64,000 bases of DNA, taken from Liolophura sinensis. Taxonomy: Eukaryota; Mollusca; Polyplacophora; Chitonida; Chitonidae. A model generated the notes under the pieces. The model searched no databases. It saw only the letters and a program-made list of their open reading frames with translations, and had not been told where the DNA came from. The stretch covers positions 28,379,608-28,443,607 of the forward strand of contig NC_088300.1 in the NCBI RefSeq assembly GCF_032854445.1. Reading direction: 5' to 3'. Numbering within the stretch: the stretch's first letter is position 1; each line of letters starts with the position of its first letter. Made by a program: the position numbers and the translations under genes. Below are positions 35,201 through 50,200 of the stretch, piece by piece.

Positions 35201-38200
35201 AATTTCATATGTAACTATTTATAGTCGGTCTCTTGTACATAGATTGTAATATAAAGGTATGACTTACTTGTTTTCAGAACATCAAGAAGCTGTTGAAAAT
35301 TCCCTACAACAAGGCACACGTCAGCATGATGGTTCATAGGGTCAGAAAAACCTTGTTACTGGATGATTTTGACATTCACAAACATCTGCTTAGGCAGCAA
35401 GAGGTAAGAACCAACAGCTAGGAAGTTGAAAACAGCTATTTGTGAATTTGTGTGTTTTGAGGGAGGAGGACGTGATCTTGTAGTTAGTGCTTGACTTTCA
35501 GTCACTGTAACACTCTTTCCATGGGTTCAAATCCAGATCTGGACAGAGAATTTCCAAGTTCCTCCTCTCTTTCTTCTTGCTCGGCCTTGGCCACAGTAAG
35601 TGGTCAGTAAAGACCACTTGTCTTCCACCAGTAAGGTTTGAATATCAGTATCAGACATGGGAAAGTTTTTCTGTAAATGGACAAAATTCTGTGGTTTCCA
35701 CGGGCACATCGGTTTTCTCCACCCGTCATACTGACCACCATCCTGTGTGAAGTGAAAAATTGATGAGTATGGCGTAAATAAGCCAAATAAATAAGTAAAT
35801 GTTTTTAGACAATGTTTTTTTTTGGTCACTACAAAATGTGGGTTCTAGGTTAATGGAAAAGTAAGTACTTACATGTGAGTAGGATCTTTATCTTCAGCTA
35901 CAACATGGACTAATTTGGAGAGACATATTCATCAAATCCTTAAAACAGGATGTCCTTATGTTTTCCTAGTTATAATAACTATCAATTAAAGCATGTGAGT
36001 GTCTTGTTGTCCTTAAAAAACGTTCCTATAAACTTGTAACTCACCCGTTCATGGCAAATCTACACTCTAAAGGTTTATAGTTTGAATTCAATTTTGGATT
36101 TTCAGGCAGACTGGGAATGGATGAGAAAGTTTTATCAGGAAACAGTTATGAGAAACAGAGAAGAAAAAGTAAGTGGACTTGACTCAGTAAGAATTTCGGT
36201 GGCAGTTTGGTTGAATGTAATATTTGTCTGAGAGCTGATCTTGATCATTTTTAATTTGAGGATTGCTTCTGATTTGTTGTACATGCATTCATTTTGCATT
36301 AAATCTCTTCAGTTTTTTTTTATTCTGCCAGTGTGGCTTTAAACTGTAATCATTTGTTTATTCATTCACTTTTTCTTTTATTCAAGGAATTTTGTGACTT
36401 GGGTAAAAAGGTTTTCTCAATATTAGTAAATATTTCAGCGTGAAGATCATTTCAAAAACAAAGTAGTACATCGTCAAATATATGTTAATTACAGATGAAA
36501 TGTGTGAAGAAAAACAAAAGCCGATATCATCTTCAGAACAGAAACTTGTATTCTAAATTTCTCTATTACAGGTAAGTGCATATGCTTTTATTGTGTTAGT
36601 ATGTCGAGATTATGTATATTAAAGTGATTATTGTTAGAAGTTACAAGTCATGTGGACGCTACTGTTTTTATATCACCGTTTTTATACCCTTCATTAGGAA
36701 GGGCGGTGGCGGGGTGGGGGGGAAGGATATTGGAATCACCCTGTCTGTACGTTTGTGTGTCTGTCGATACAATTTTGTCCTTGTATCTCCTCCCAAACTA
36801 CTACACTCATTTTGATGAAATAATGCATCTTGCCTGTTATCTGAACTTGTGCATACTTAAGTTTAGTGGCAATCAGCTAATTATTTTCATAACTACAGCC
36901 ATTGAGGACTTGCATAACAGTGTTTTCCATGTATTCAGATTTTGTCCATGCATCTCCCCCTAATTACTGCACAGATTTTGGTGAAACCATACATCTTGGC
37001 TGTCATCTGAACTTGTGCATGCTTAAGTTTAATGGCAATCAGGTAAATATTTTCATAATATTTTCACTGTGTACCAATCTAGTAAATGAATAAATAAATG
37101 AACTGAAAGTTCCCACCATTAAAAAAATCCTGTGGAATATCATACCAAGATGGCCACCCAAACAACACAAGCACAATCTTGGCCTGACCAGAAGCTGGGT
37201 GCAGATTGATCACAAATGTAGATTTTTTTTATCGTGTGTAAAAAGTTGGGGGGAACTAGGGAGGTAACCTGATGATGTTGTTTCTGGGTATTCACAGTGT
37301 GTCAGACACAGACGGTAATGGAGGAGTGAATGGTGAGGAGCGAGAGCAGCCTGCAGCGGAGGATAGAAGTGTGACTGAAGACAGTAAGCTGCAGATTGTA
37401 CCTGAATCCCAACAACAGGTACAATGAAACAGTGTTTAAAACATACATGTACTGTGGCACGGAAATTCTAAATACTGTGATGAAGCCAAATTGTCTGCAG
37501 ACCTGTGGTGTGGTGTCACTCTTAAATGCCAATGTAACTCAGAATTTAAGCACTATTGTAACTCAGAACTCAGATATGTTATTAATGTTTTCATCTGCTA
37601 CATGTTTAAAGATTTTCCATAACCTTTCTGACATTTTCCTGATAAATAGTCTTTTCATTCATCCAAGATGAAGTTCTGCAAGACTAGGTTCCTAAATGAA
37701 GAGCTGTGTTTTTGTTTTGTAGTCAGGGGAGCCTGGTTTTCACCGTGAAGTTTTGTGGACGTTTGAGGATATACAGATGTTGATAGGTACAGACTTACCT
37801 GTCTTCAGGGCTGGCCATCACCCCTGTGTCAGTGTTAGACTGAGGTTTGTAAATTTTTACTTTGTTTGACCCGATTTATAAACATTCAGGGTCAGGGTCC
37901 TTGGTTGAGTCACACCTTAGACCTTAAAAGAGGAAGTTGTAACTTCCTCACTTGGCCTTCAGCATGAAGGGGATAGTGCAACGACTTTTTGACCCGTATT
38001 AGTATAATGGCTGGGGCGAGGCGGCTTACTTGCCTTCGGTAAGGCATCTCATTGAAACAGCACTAGATAATAGAGTTGTGGAAATCCGTCCTGTAACAAG
38101 GAGGCACAATACATGCACTCTGAGGATTCCTTCGTTGTCATATGACTGAAAAATTGTTAAGTACAACGTTAAAACCCCAAGCACTCACTCACTCACCTAT

Positions 38201-41200
38201 TTATAAACAGTTAGACCCATTTAGACCACTTTTTGTTAGCTTTAGAATGCTCTTAAATCAATAGTTTGAGTTTGTTATTCATTTTAATATGCTAATGGTA
38301 GAACCAAAAAAAGACAACTGTGTAATGTGATTTGTAGAGCATTGATTCACTTTCAGCCTTTAATAGTATGAATAATAATTATTCTGCAGAGGTTTCAATA
38401 TTCAGCACACCCCTAATATAGTGTATGTGATTGCAAAAAATAGTATTATACTCTGTAGGTGGACAGGTGAACATGTTCAAAGATTTTTACTGTGTAAAAA
38501 ATGTTAGGAAAAAATGTATAAAAGAGTATATGTGTGTACATGTAATTGTAATTTACATGTAATTTTATATGTGTGTACATGTAATTGCAGGGATATGAGT
38601 GAGCCTGTGAATGTGCTGACTGGAATGGATTACTGGCTGGACAACCTGATGTGTAATGTGCCCGAGCTGGCCATGTGCTATCACCTGAATGGTATTGTAC
38701 AGGTAAAGACATGTATATGTGTGCAGCAGACCTGTTCATGCTACAGAAATTTGCATCCACACTGCGAATACTTTATGCTCAAAAACCAATACTTTTATGT
38801 TTATTGTTGTAAATTTTACTGAAATTAATTTTTATTTTGGACATAAAAGCAAATCTGTCTCCACCAATTTTCCACAATCCATTTGCAATACAACTGTTCA
38901 ACCAACCCAGGAAGAAAACAATAATTTCAGTGTAATGGTAACCATGTGTGTATTACAACAAAACAAGTTGTGTCGAAATCAAAATGTTTTCAAGGGCATT
39001 ATTCAATACCAATTGCATCAAGATTGGATGAAATGTTTGGAGCTGTGAATATAGGGCAATATTCACTTTAAAAATATAAGAATGCGTTACCTCCTAATTT
39101 TACATCTGTGTCTATTTCGTTTACAGAATTATGAACTTATTAAAACAGCTGAAATTCCTAATCTTGACAACTCAAAGTTCTCACCACAAGAAGTCACAGA
39201 CATTGCCAAAAATATTTTATCTTTTCTGAAATCTAATGCGACTAAAGAAGGCCACACCTACTGGCTGTATAAAGGTAAGTGCATGTGACAAAAAACTACA
39301 GGTAGTTCAGTTTTGAAAAAGTAGTTCAGGTTTGCACAGTTGGTTTTGTGCAGGCTTGATATATGATTCTTGTTAGCCTTTTCCAGATTAGGATAGTACA
39401 AAGTATTTACACGCAATACAGTGTCGTTCTAAAGAATATTTCACTTCTACGATGGCTGCCAGCATTATGGTGGGAGGAAACCCAGCAGAGCCAGGAGAAA
39501 CCCATGACCATCCATAGGCTGCTGAAGACCTTTCCACATACCCATTACAATGTTGCCTTCCTCAAATACATGAGGAGTTCCATCAAAGCAACAGTACTGT
39601 GCTAGGAAATATTACAAGGTAAAGGAAATATATGTGCACAGTGTATGCATTTGCGCATTTTCACTCAGTGGAGGTTGGTGTTGCACCTACATGTATCCCC
39701 CATCCCCCTGTAAACATTGGAGGGTACTTTGTATTTGACAATTCACCTGCAAACCCCTAGTTAGGATTTTATAGAAGGGTACAGCACCTAGCACGTACAA
39801 TTTGAACCCTGCCCCTTCTTTGTCTGGCACAATGTTAATTACTAGGCAGTAGATATTGTCATCCAGCCCATTTTTTTTTTTTTTTTCCACAAGACTACCT
39901 TTCCATCATGTCCCTATTGATTTCTAGCTAGGGGTCTTACCTCTCTGTGTTGTGTTCCCCTAGGTGTGGATGATGACGTGGTCAAGCTGTATGACCTGAC
40001 CACTCTGTGCGCTGATTACATGGAAACTAAGAACGAGAACCCATTCACAGTGCCACTGGGCATGTTATTATACAGAGTGGCTCGCAACATGTGGAAGACC
40101 GCAACAAGAAAACATGCCTCCACAATCAGGACACTACTCAACACCTGTGTCATGTTACTGGACCAGGAGAAATATGCGCAGGTGAGTGTAGTCAACTGTG
40201 ATCAGGACACTGCTCAAGACCTGTGTCTTGTTACGGGACCAGGAGAAGTATGCACAGGTGAGTCTAGTCAGCAGTGATCAGGACACTGCTCAAGACCTGT
40301 GTCTTGTTACGGGACCAGGAGAAGTATGCACAGGTGAGTCTAGTCAGCAGTGATCAAGAACACTGGTTATCACCTGTGTCCTGTTACAGGACCAGGAGAG
40401 GTATACTCAGGTGAGTCTTGTCAACAGTGATCAGGACACTGCTCATCACCTGTGTCATGTTACAGGACCTGGAGACGTATACTCAGGTGAGTCATGTCAG
40501 CAGTGATCAGGACACTGCTCAATACCTGTGTCATACTACTGGACCAGGAAAAGTATACTCAGGTGAGTCAAGTCAGCAGTGATCAGGAACACTGCTCATC
40601 ACCTGTGTCATGTTACAGGACCAGGAGAAGTATACTCAGGTGAGTCTTGTCAACAGTGATCAGGACACTGCTCATCACCTGTGTCTTGTTACTGGATCAG
40701 GAGAAGTATGCTCAGGTGAGTCTAGTCAGCAGAGATCAGGACAGTTCTCATAACCTGTGCAATGTTACTTGACCAGGAGAAGTCTGCTCAGGTGAATCTT
40801 GTCATCAGTGATCAGGACACCTCTCATCACCTGTATCATGTTACAGGACCAGGAGAAGTATGCTCAGGTGAGTCTAGTCAGCAGTGATGAGGAACACTTC
40901 TCAGCACCTGTGTCATGTTACTGGAGCATGGGAAGTATGCTCAGGTGAGTCTAGTCCGCAGTGATCAGGACACTGCTCATCACCTGTGTCCTGTTACTGG
41001 ACCAGGAGAAGTCTGCTCAGTTGAGTCTTGTAATCAGTGATCAAGACACTGCTCAATACCTGTGTCATACTACTGGACCAGGAGAAGTGTGTTCAGGTGA
41101 GTCTAGTCAACAGTGATCAGGGCACTGTGTCATGTTGTTGGACCACGAAAGGTATACTCAGGCAAGTCTAGTCAACAGTGATCAGCACACTTCTCATCAC

Positions 41201-44200
41201 CTGTGTCATGTTACTGGACCAGGAGAAGTATGCTCAGGTGAGTCTTGTCAGCAGTGATCAAGACACTGCTCAATACCTGTGTCGTGTTACTGGAACAGTA
41301 GAAGTGTGCTTAGGTGAGTCTTGTCAGTAGTGATTAGGACACTGCTCAACACCTGTGTCATGTTACTGGACCATGAGAAGTACACTCAGGTGAGTCTTGT
41401 CATCAGTGATCAGAACAGTTCTCTACACCTGTGTCATATTACTGGACCAGGAGAAGTATGCTCAGGTGAGTCAAGTCAGCAGTGATGAGGAACACTGCTC
41501 AGCACCTGTGTCATGTTACAGGACCAGGAGAAGTATACTCAGGTGAGTCTTGTCAACAGTGATCAGGACACTGCTCATAACATCACCTGTGCCCTGTTAC
41601 TGGACCATGAGAAGTCTGCTCAGGTGAGTGTAGTCAGCAGTGGTTAGGACACTGCTCAGCACCTGTGTCCTGTTACTGGACCAGGAGAAGTATGCTCAAG
41701 TGAGTGTAGTCAGCAGTGATTGAACAGGTAATTCTCCCTTTTGTGGAATACTTTAGGTACACAGACTTGTGAATGTGTATATTGGTTCACATGCATTAAG
41801 GACATTAATGCATTTGGATTACCAAAATAACTGATCATTGCTTTTTGATTTTGTTCACACATGTAGGTGTACACTTCGGCCCATTTCCTGCTGGCGGATG
41901 TCTACGTACCTGACAGTGTGGTTAGTGATGTATGGGGACTGTCATCTAACAACGATGAATCTGACTCTGAGTGTGAGGATGCAGAACAGGTAAACATTAC
42001 ACTATAACTGAACAGTGTGACCTGCTGACCATTACCTGCTGACTGACCTGTACGTACCCGACATTATGGTTAGTGATGTGTGAGGATGTAGAACAGGTAA
42101 ACATTACACTATAACTGAACAGCGTGACCTGCTGACCATTACCTGCTGACTGACCTGTACGTACCCGACATTATGGTCAGTGATGTGTGAGGATGTAGAA
42201 CAGGTAAACATTACTCTATAACTGAACAGTGTGACCTGCTGACCGTTACCTGCTGACTGACCTGTATGTACCCGACATTATGGTCAGTGATGTGTGACGA
42301 TGTAGAACAGGTAAACATTACACTATAACTGAACAGCGTGACCTGCTGACCATTACCCGCTGACGGACCTGTATGTACCTGACGGCATGGTCAGTGATGC
42401 GTGAGGATGTAGAACAGGTAAACATTACACTATAAGTGAGCAGTGTGACCTGCTGACCGTTACCTACTGATGGACCTGTATGTACCTGACAGTGTGGTCA
42501 GTGATGTGTGAGGATGTAGAACAGGTAAACATTACACTATAACTGAACAGTGTGCCCTGCTGACCATTACCTGCTGACAGACCTGTATGTACCTGACAGT
42601 GTGGTCAGTGATGTGAAGTAGAACAGGTAAACATTACACTATAACTGAACAGTGTGACCTGCTGACCATTAACTGCTGACAGACCTGTATGTACCTGACA
42701 GTGTGGTCAGTGATGTGAAGTAGAACAGGTAAACATTACACTATGACTGAACAGTGTGACCTGCTGACAGTTACCTGCTGACGGACCTGTACGTACCTGA
42801 CAGTGTGGTCAGTGATGTGGAGGATGTAGAACAGGTAAACATTACATATAACGGAACAGTGTGACCTGCTGACCGTTACCTACTGACAGACCTGTATGTA
42901 CTTGACAGTGTTGTCAGTGATGTGTGATGATGTAGAACAGGTAAACATTACACTATAAGTGAGCAGTGTGACCTGCTGACCGTTACCTGTTGACAGACCT
43001 GTATGTACCCGACATTATGGTCAGTGATGTGTGATGATGTAGAACAGGTAAACATTACACTATAAGTGAGCAGTGTGACCTGCTGACCGTTACCTACTGA
43101 TGGACCTGTACGTACCCGACATTATGGTCAGTGATGTGTGATGATGTAGAACAGGTAAACATTACACTATAAGTGAGCAGTGTGACCTGCTGACCGTTAC
43201 CTACTGATGGACCTGTATGTACCTGACAGTGTGGTCAGTGATGTGTGATGATGTAGAACAGGTAAAAATTACACTATAAGTGAGCAGTGTGACCTTCTGA
43301 CCGTTACCTACTGACAGACCTGTATGTACCTGACAGTGTGGTCAGTGATGTGTGACGATGTAGAACAGGTAAACATTACACTATAAGTGAGCAGTGTGAC
43401 CTGCTGACCATTACCTACTGATGGACCTGTATGTACCTGACAGTGTGGTCAGTGATGTGTGACGATGTAGAACAGGTAAACATTACACTATAAGTGAGCA
43501 GTGTGACCTGCTGACCGTTACCTACTGATGGACCTGTATGTACCTGACAGTGTGGTCAGTGATGTGTGAGGATGTAGAACAGGTAAACATTACACTATAA
43601 GTGAGCAGTGTGACCTGCTGAATGACCTGCTGATTGACCTGTACATGTATGTACCTGACAGTGTGGTCAGTGATGTGTGACGATGTAGAACAGGTAAACA
43701 TTACACTATAAGTGAGCAGTGTGACCTGCTGAATGACCTGCTGATTGACCTGTACATGTATGTACCTGACAGTGTGGTCAGTGATATGTGAAGGAATGTG
43801 TAATTATTTATTTGTTATTTAGGATGATGACAAACCAGAAACGTCTAAATCAGTGAAGGTACAGTCCTTATCTCAACCGGAACACAGTGAAGAGAAGAAA
43901 CGAACAGCAGTGGTGAAGTTCAACAGTGCTCTCTTTGGTACTGCTGAGGAAAAATGCAGGGAATGCATCAAGTGTATCATTAAGGTATAAACAATATTGG
44001 ATGTAGGACGCTAACAGCACATTTAGGCATATGCAAGTGTAGCAAGACAGCTGTAATCTGTAAAAGATGCTGTAAAGAGGCTATTCCCCAGTATTTTTGA
44101 CCAAAAATTAATCAGTGCATAGCCAGTTGAATTTTGGCTGTTATTTTAGAGTAGCCCAATTAATTACCTTTCTCAAAATGTCAGCCTCATCTTTGCACGT

Positions 44201-47200
44201 GTTACATTTTAAAATTCAGTAATAAAACTCACCAAATTTATAAAGCTGGTCACATTGACACCTTAGAATAATTGTAACCATGTAAATAGTACAGGTATGA
44301 GTCTGACATTTACTGTAAGGTAATCATTTGAGGCAATAATGCTTAAAATTCGATTTGCTTAGTGAACATTTGCTTTGGCCAAAAACCCCTCATATAGTCT
44401 CTTTAACTAAAAAATTAACAAATCATTGAAATGGTACTTTCTGTGAAAACAATAACTAAATGAGTTTTCTGTATTCAGTGGGAGGATTATCTTCCCCATC
44501 CTTTAATGGTGTTGTGTACATGTATGCTTTATTTTAAAGGGTATCACCTGTCTCAACAAACATATGTCCGCATCAGCAAGCTCCAACCAGGAAGAGACTC
44601 AGGCTACCTGTAACCCTGATGAGGCCATCCCTCTCTTCTATGAGCCCTTGTACCCCAAACACAAGACTGACCCGTCCTCAGCTGACCAGAACACTGCATC
44701 TCCCTCCACTCCAAATGTGGCTGACAGTCTACTGAGCACCTACCAGAGCAGCAGTCCCACACGGTCACCCTCAGAGCGCTGGCATCTGTTGTCCAAGGTG
44801 CTCCTGTACAGAAAAGCCGCCATGGCATACTACTCACTGGCAACCATTACCATGGAGTCCCAGAAGTACGGGACAGCTCTAAAATATATCAAGCTAGCCA
44901 TTCTGTGCTTTGGTAGGTGGCTTTATGCTTTTTGCTTTGAACAGTTTACTTTTCCTTTACTGTACCCAGTTTTATTATGGGCTGCGCTGTAGATTTTATA
45001 AGTACGCCTACAGAAACCAGTACAGAAAGCGTAATGTTGCCATGGCAGTAATTTGGAAATTACCCCTGTGGGGTTGTTGTGTTTATCTGGAGTGACCATG
45101 TGCATGTTGCAAGCCATGTGAATTAAGATGTGGAATCTGATCTTCTTGAATATAATTTCATTATGACAGCAGTCATTTGGGTGAATCAATGTACAGTTAG
45201 TGTGTAGAATTTGATTCACACATTTACAGATTGAGTGGAAAAAAAATTATTACATGTACCAGTAATTAGACAGATGGCCTAATCTAAATTACTAAGTTTG
45301 TAAGACTACATGTGTATTTGGATACATTGAGAATAGTCTGCATGTGTGGGATACAGTGCATGATTGAGGTTGTGTCAGTGTCAAGTGGTTGCTCTTTTAC
45401 AGGGGCCATGAACACACTATTGCCTGCCAAAGGTAAGGACAACAAGCCCCTGCTGTGTGTCATCCTGGGCACAGTGGCAGACATCCGCCTCATGATTGCT
45501 CACAACAGCGCTAACATGGAGACTTTTCAGCATGATTTCCAGCTTCAGGCAGAGGCAGATGTCCAAATCTCAGAGGCTGTGCAGGAAGATCTGCCAGAGT
45601 TTGGTAAGTGCTGCATTTATTTGTTTTCTCCCTACTCTGATAGAGCCCAAGCTGGCTCGAACAGAAGTGCTGCTTTGGATCTCCAACTCATTAGCCCGGA
45701 ATCGGGGAGTATGTACATGAATTTGACATGCGTTTTACGCCGTACTCAAGGAAAACATCATACACTGGATTTGAATCACATTGAGATACTTAGGAGTATG
45801 GTTGGTTAGCCAGGCCACAGAGGACCCGCCTTGAGTAATTTGAATGAGATCATATGGAAATGTTGCAGCACTAAAGTAAATCAGGTACCTGATGAAAGGC
45901 ACTGAACTTTGCAAGGTTTTTTCAACCTTTAACCTGTTACCAGTGTTGTGTATGTGAGTTATTATGAAGTTAAATTTCTTTGGAAACTACTTAAACATTC
46001 CCTGCACTCATAGTTAGGAATGAATGAATATTGCTTGCAGCAGCAATATTTTCATACCTATAAGCAAAGCAAAACTTTGTTTAACTAGAACTTAATGTCA
46101 GAGTTGCAGTGTTGAATAGCAATTTTCTTTTTAGATGTCAAGTTTTATCATTCAGACAAATTATTTTGACCTCAAGACTGGATGTCTGCTTGTATTGTGC
46201 ATGTATCAGGAAGATAACACTCTGCCCTGTGTATGTTTTCTTACTAAGTGTTTGTTTATTGTAGATAAGGAGTGGATGTACACGCTAACTGACAGTATAG
46301 AGACAAACTTGAGATGTTGTGGGCTGTGTTATGATGAGGCTCGGCAAATAGCCTTGTCGGAAAATATGTCAGACCCTTCCATGCTGCAGTCACTGGCTAA
46401 GAGGTTTGGTAATGCCATGAACGAGCTGGGTGTGTTACACATGAACAAAGCCCTGGCCGTGGTCACAGGCACAGGTAAGTCCCTCCTATAGACTTTTACC
46501 TTAGACAGGCAGCCTAAGTTAAAGTCTGTCTGTCTTTCGATGGGTCAGTCATATGTTTGGATTCCTATCTTTTAAAATGGGCTCAGCAAATTGCTTGTGT
46601 TGGATGACACTGACATTTTACAGGATGTGCTGTTTCAGATTTGTGCTTGTTGAAGTAAAGTACTTGTAATGCCCAAACATATATATATGTACATTGTATC
46701 TGCGGTCATTTTATCTTCACAAAGGGGCCTCCGTGGCCTGGTGGTTAGCGTGCTATCGCAGCTTATTGACCAAGGAGCTTTTCACCAATGCAATTGCTGT
46801 GAGTTCATGTTCATACTGGCTTACTCTCCAGAGAAATGTACCTGAGAAGGTCTGCCAGCAACCTGCATATGTTCTTGGGTTTCCCCTGGGCTCTACCTGG
46901 TTTCCTCCCACTATAATGCTGGCCACTGTCCTAATAGTGAAATATTTTTAAAGATTAAAGAAATATGTTGCCATTATGAAATTTTGATTTCAGCGGAGTG
47001 GAGGCCTGTTGAGGAGCAGGAGATTGTGTGGAAGCTGAGTTACAGCTGTTTTGATCAGGGAGTCCAGGCATTTGAATCTGTGGGGGACATAACTAACCAG
47101 GCTCTTCTACTGTCCAACATTGGCCAGCTGATGAGGATATGTGCTCAGGCCCATGCTATGGCTATAACAGATGGGGAAAACAAGAGGGAGTTCTGTGCAG

Positions 47201-50200
47201 GGGAGAGGCACTACTATACAAAGGTAGGCACTTTCATTTATTTATTTATTAATTTATTTGATTGATGTTTTATACTCAAAAATATTTCACTTATACGACA
47301 GCGGTCAGCATTATGGTGGGAAGAAAGTGGACAGAGCCCGGGTTAACCCTTTATTATTCCCTGGTTGCTGACAGACCTTCCCATGTCCATGCGCTTTGCT
47401 GGCAAACCACAGAGGCCTTGGAGGCCTCCATAGGCAGTTTTAGCTGCCACTGTAAACCAGGTCTGACAAGCTAACTTTGGGAAATTCACTTATATAAGGC
47501 ATCAAGTACAAAACGGCACAGTTGTATTTCACCTAAAGTGTAGCGTTTGACAGGTGACACATTTTGCTTGATTCTGATTGGTTCATCCATGTTATACATG
47601 TAGGATTGCTTAAGAGTTATTTGTGAAAATTAATAAATTTCTTGTCTGAAAAAAAGTGTTGTCATCAGAAGTATCATTTTGAGGCCCTTATGTAATTCTG
47701 AAAGTGCACTTTTTACATACCAAACCTCCGGTGAAATACTGTAATCGAATTCGGAAGGTGTAGTTTTTGAAAATTTGCCCTATTTACCTATATTATCTAT
47801 ATGTAGATCGGCCAAGTATTTTCAGTGATGGCATATATGTGTCATGTGTATCTTAAGTTACCTGAAGAAACGAAATGTTTTTGCCAATTTTGATAATACA
47901 TTTCAATTTGGTATTCACTTCGACACCTTCAACATGGAAATATAGAATCCTTTTTATCCTTTTAAATGGAAAATTAAGGGAGACAACCGTGTGATTTCAA
48001 GGGGATCAAGGGGGACAACTTTGCAATTCCACCTTTACTTACTGTTTTTTCCAGGCAATAAACTTTTACCAGAAAGCTCTGACAGTTTTGTCGAGCCGGC
48101 CCAAGTTACCTCAGATATGGGATTCTGTGAACTGGGAGTTGTCCACTACATACTTCAACATGGCCATGTTACTTCAGGATCATGCACCAGTGTCATCCAT
48201 GTCTTTAGAACAGGTAGTTGTCACTTAGGTCTACTTTTCCATTGGAACTATTTTAGTGGTAAATTGATGTGTGTTAAGTAATGACTCTACATGTTACACC
48301 AGTTCTTCATGATATAAGTAAGACATCAACATGCATTTACCAATGAGTTTAAGATTAGCAAGACATAAGTCCTAGTGGACATGTGAAACAAACAAATTAG
48401 TGCTATTTGGACTAGTGCTATATCTGTACATCACATGTGGGAAATGTTGTGAGTACTATGTCAAAAGTCAGTGGTTTGCCCCAGGCACTATGGCTTCTGA
48501 CACCCATAAAACTGACGCCCGTTTTCTAAGTGGAGGGACTTTTACTAGCCAAAAATATGATGTTTGAGATTCGTTTGTATTTTGTAATAAAAATTTGTGA
48601 AAATTGTGTTGGGGGTGGGAAGCGGGGGGAGTCTTTTGTGGTCTGTCAGATCTTTTTTCCTGTCTGCAAATCAGGAGCAGAGGAGCAAGGACAATCGTGA
48701 AACACATGCACGCACAAAAGCACAAACAGGTTCGGTTAATAGACCAAACGCTAGTTGCTATATTCTTCACACAACGTACCAGACTGAAATACAAAATATA
48801 CACTCTGAAATGCTGTCTGAGCACATCTTAACATAATCAAAACGTTAAAAAAATTTCCGACCAGCAAGAAGAGGGGAGACACCCCTCTTGCACTCAAACC
48901 ACCACCACACACTGCACCCCCACCCACCAATCTTTCCCACGCTCGTTACTTGTCCGCTCACTCATAGTGCTCATTCCATTCAGAATATAAAATATTTTCA
49001 GACTTTTTCCCAGTTATCATTCTTATCCCTGTAAGTGAAAAATGTCTGAGCATGGTGTGAAACACTAATCAAATAAATCAAATTCTGTGCATCCCATTTC
49101 TTTTGGGTGATAATTTTCTTCTTAACAAGATGTTGGCAGGAACATATCCAAACTGTTTGTGCAGTAAATTAAAGGTGTGATATATCTGTGAGTTGCAGAC
49201 AGAGAAGGAGATAACAGAGTTGATGAACAAGGCACTGAGACACTGTGATGTGGAGAGGAATTCCTGTAAAGCTGTTGGTTATCAGTACAGAGCTGCCACC
49301 ATCAACTACAGACTGGCCTCACTCCACCACAACAGTTATAGGAAACAGGTATTGCTAGTGCTACAACACCAGCTTGACTTTTCTGAATTGATGGCATTGT
49401 GGAAAGTTAGAGGTCTTTATTTAAGATAAGTTTTCTGAAAACATACGATGTAACTCAACCACAACAAGTGTCAATATTCAGTTAATGTGTTCATTAACAC
49501 CATCAGATTTTTACGATATGAGATGCTACCAAGTGTGATCTTATGACCCTATAATCTTTGGAAAGAAGTGGTGAGAGGTTGAAATATTTACGCTGATATG
49601 TGCGTGTGACCTATGCAAAGTTGACATCCTGGCATTTTGGTACAAGCCCAGAACTTGATTAAAAATAAATGCTGACTGTAAGCATTTAGAGTTTGCCAGT
49701 ATCTCAAGTTGAAACTGATGTGCTTGGACAACATGTTTCAGTCAGTACTTTCTGATTACGTTATCATAGCAGTAAAAGACTTGTAAAAGACTAAAGAAAA
49801 CTATAAATCACGGATGATGTCAACTGGATTTGCAGCAAGAATATCATGTTCAGGCACATGTAAATGATTAAGGACAGCCTGTCCAAATTCTTGCAAAACT
49901 GTGTAGTTCAGGCTCAGGTGTTGCTACTTCCCCTTTATTTTAATTTTTTTTTCTTGGCTTGTGCTTAATGGTGTTTTCTAGAATGTTTTGCTCATATTTA
50001 ATTCTGCCATGCACTTTGTTTGCTTCTGGTTCTCTAGTTGTACAGACAGACGCATTCTTTTGTGACACACATATGGGAAGAAAATGCTATGATTGTCTGT
50101 TTATCATATTTGAAATTTTTACAATTTATAGATATGGCTTCAGCATTCTCATAAAGAGTTGAAAATGTTTTACTTAATGTGAAGACCATTGAACTCAAAT

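Noticed and set aside
40182-43795. CRISPR-like array
   Set aside because: Units are contiguous without unique spacers, they derive from flanking exons, and the genome is eukaryotic.
43823-43984. Splitting EDRF1 exon 13 at the internal 'aag|gtacag'
   Set aside because: The frame stays open through it to a better donor, and the downstream residues fit the family.
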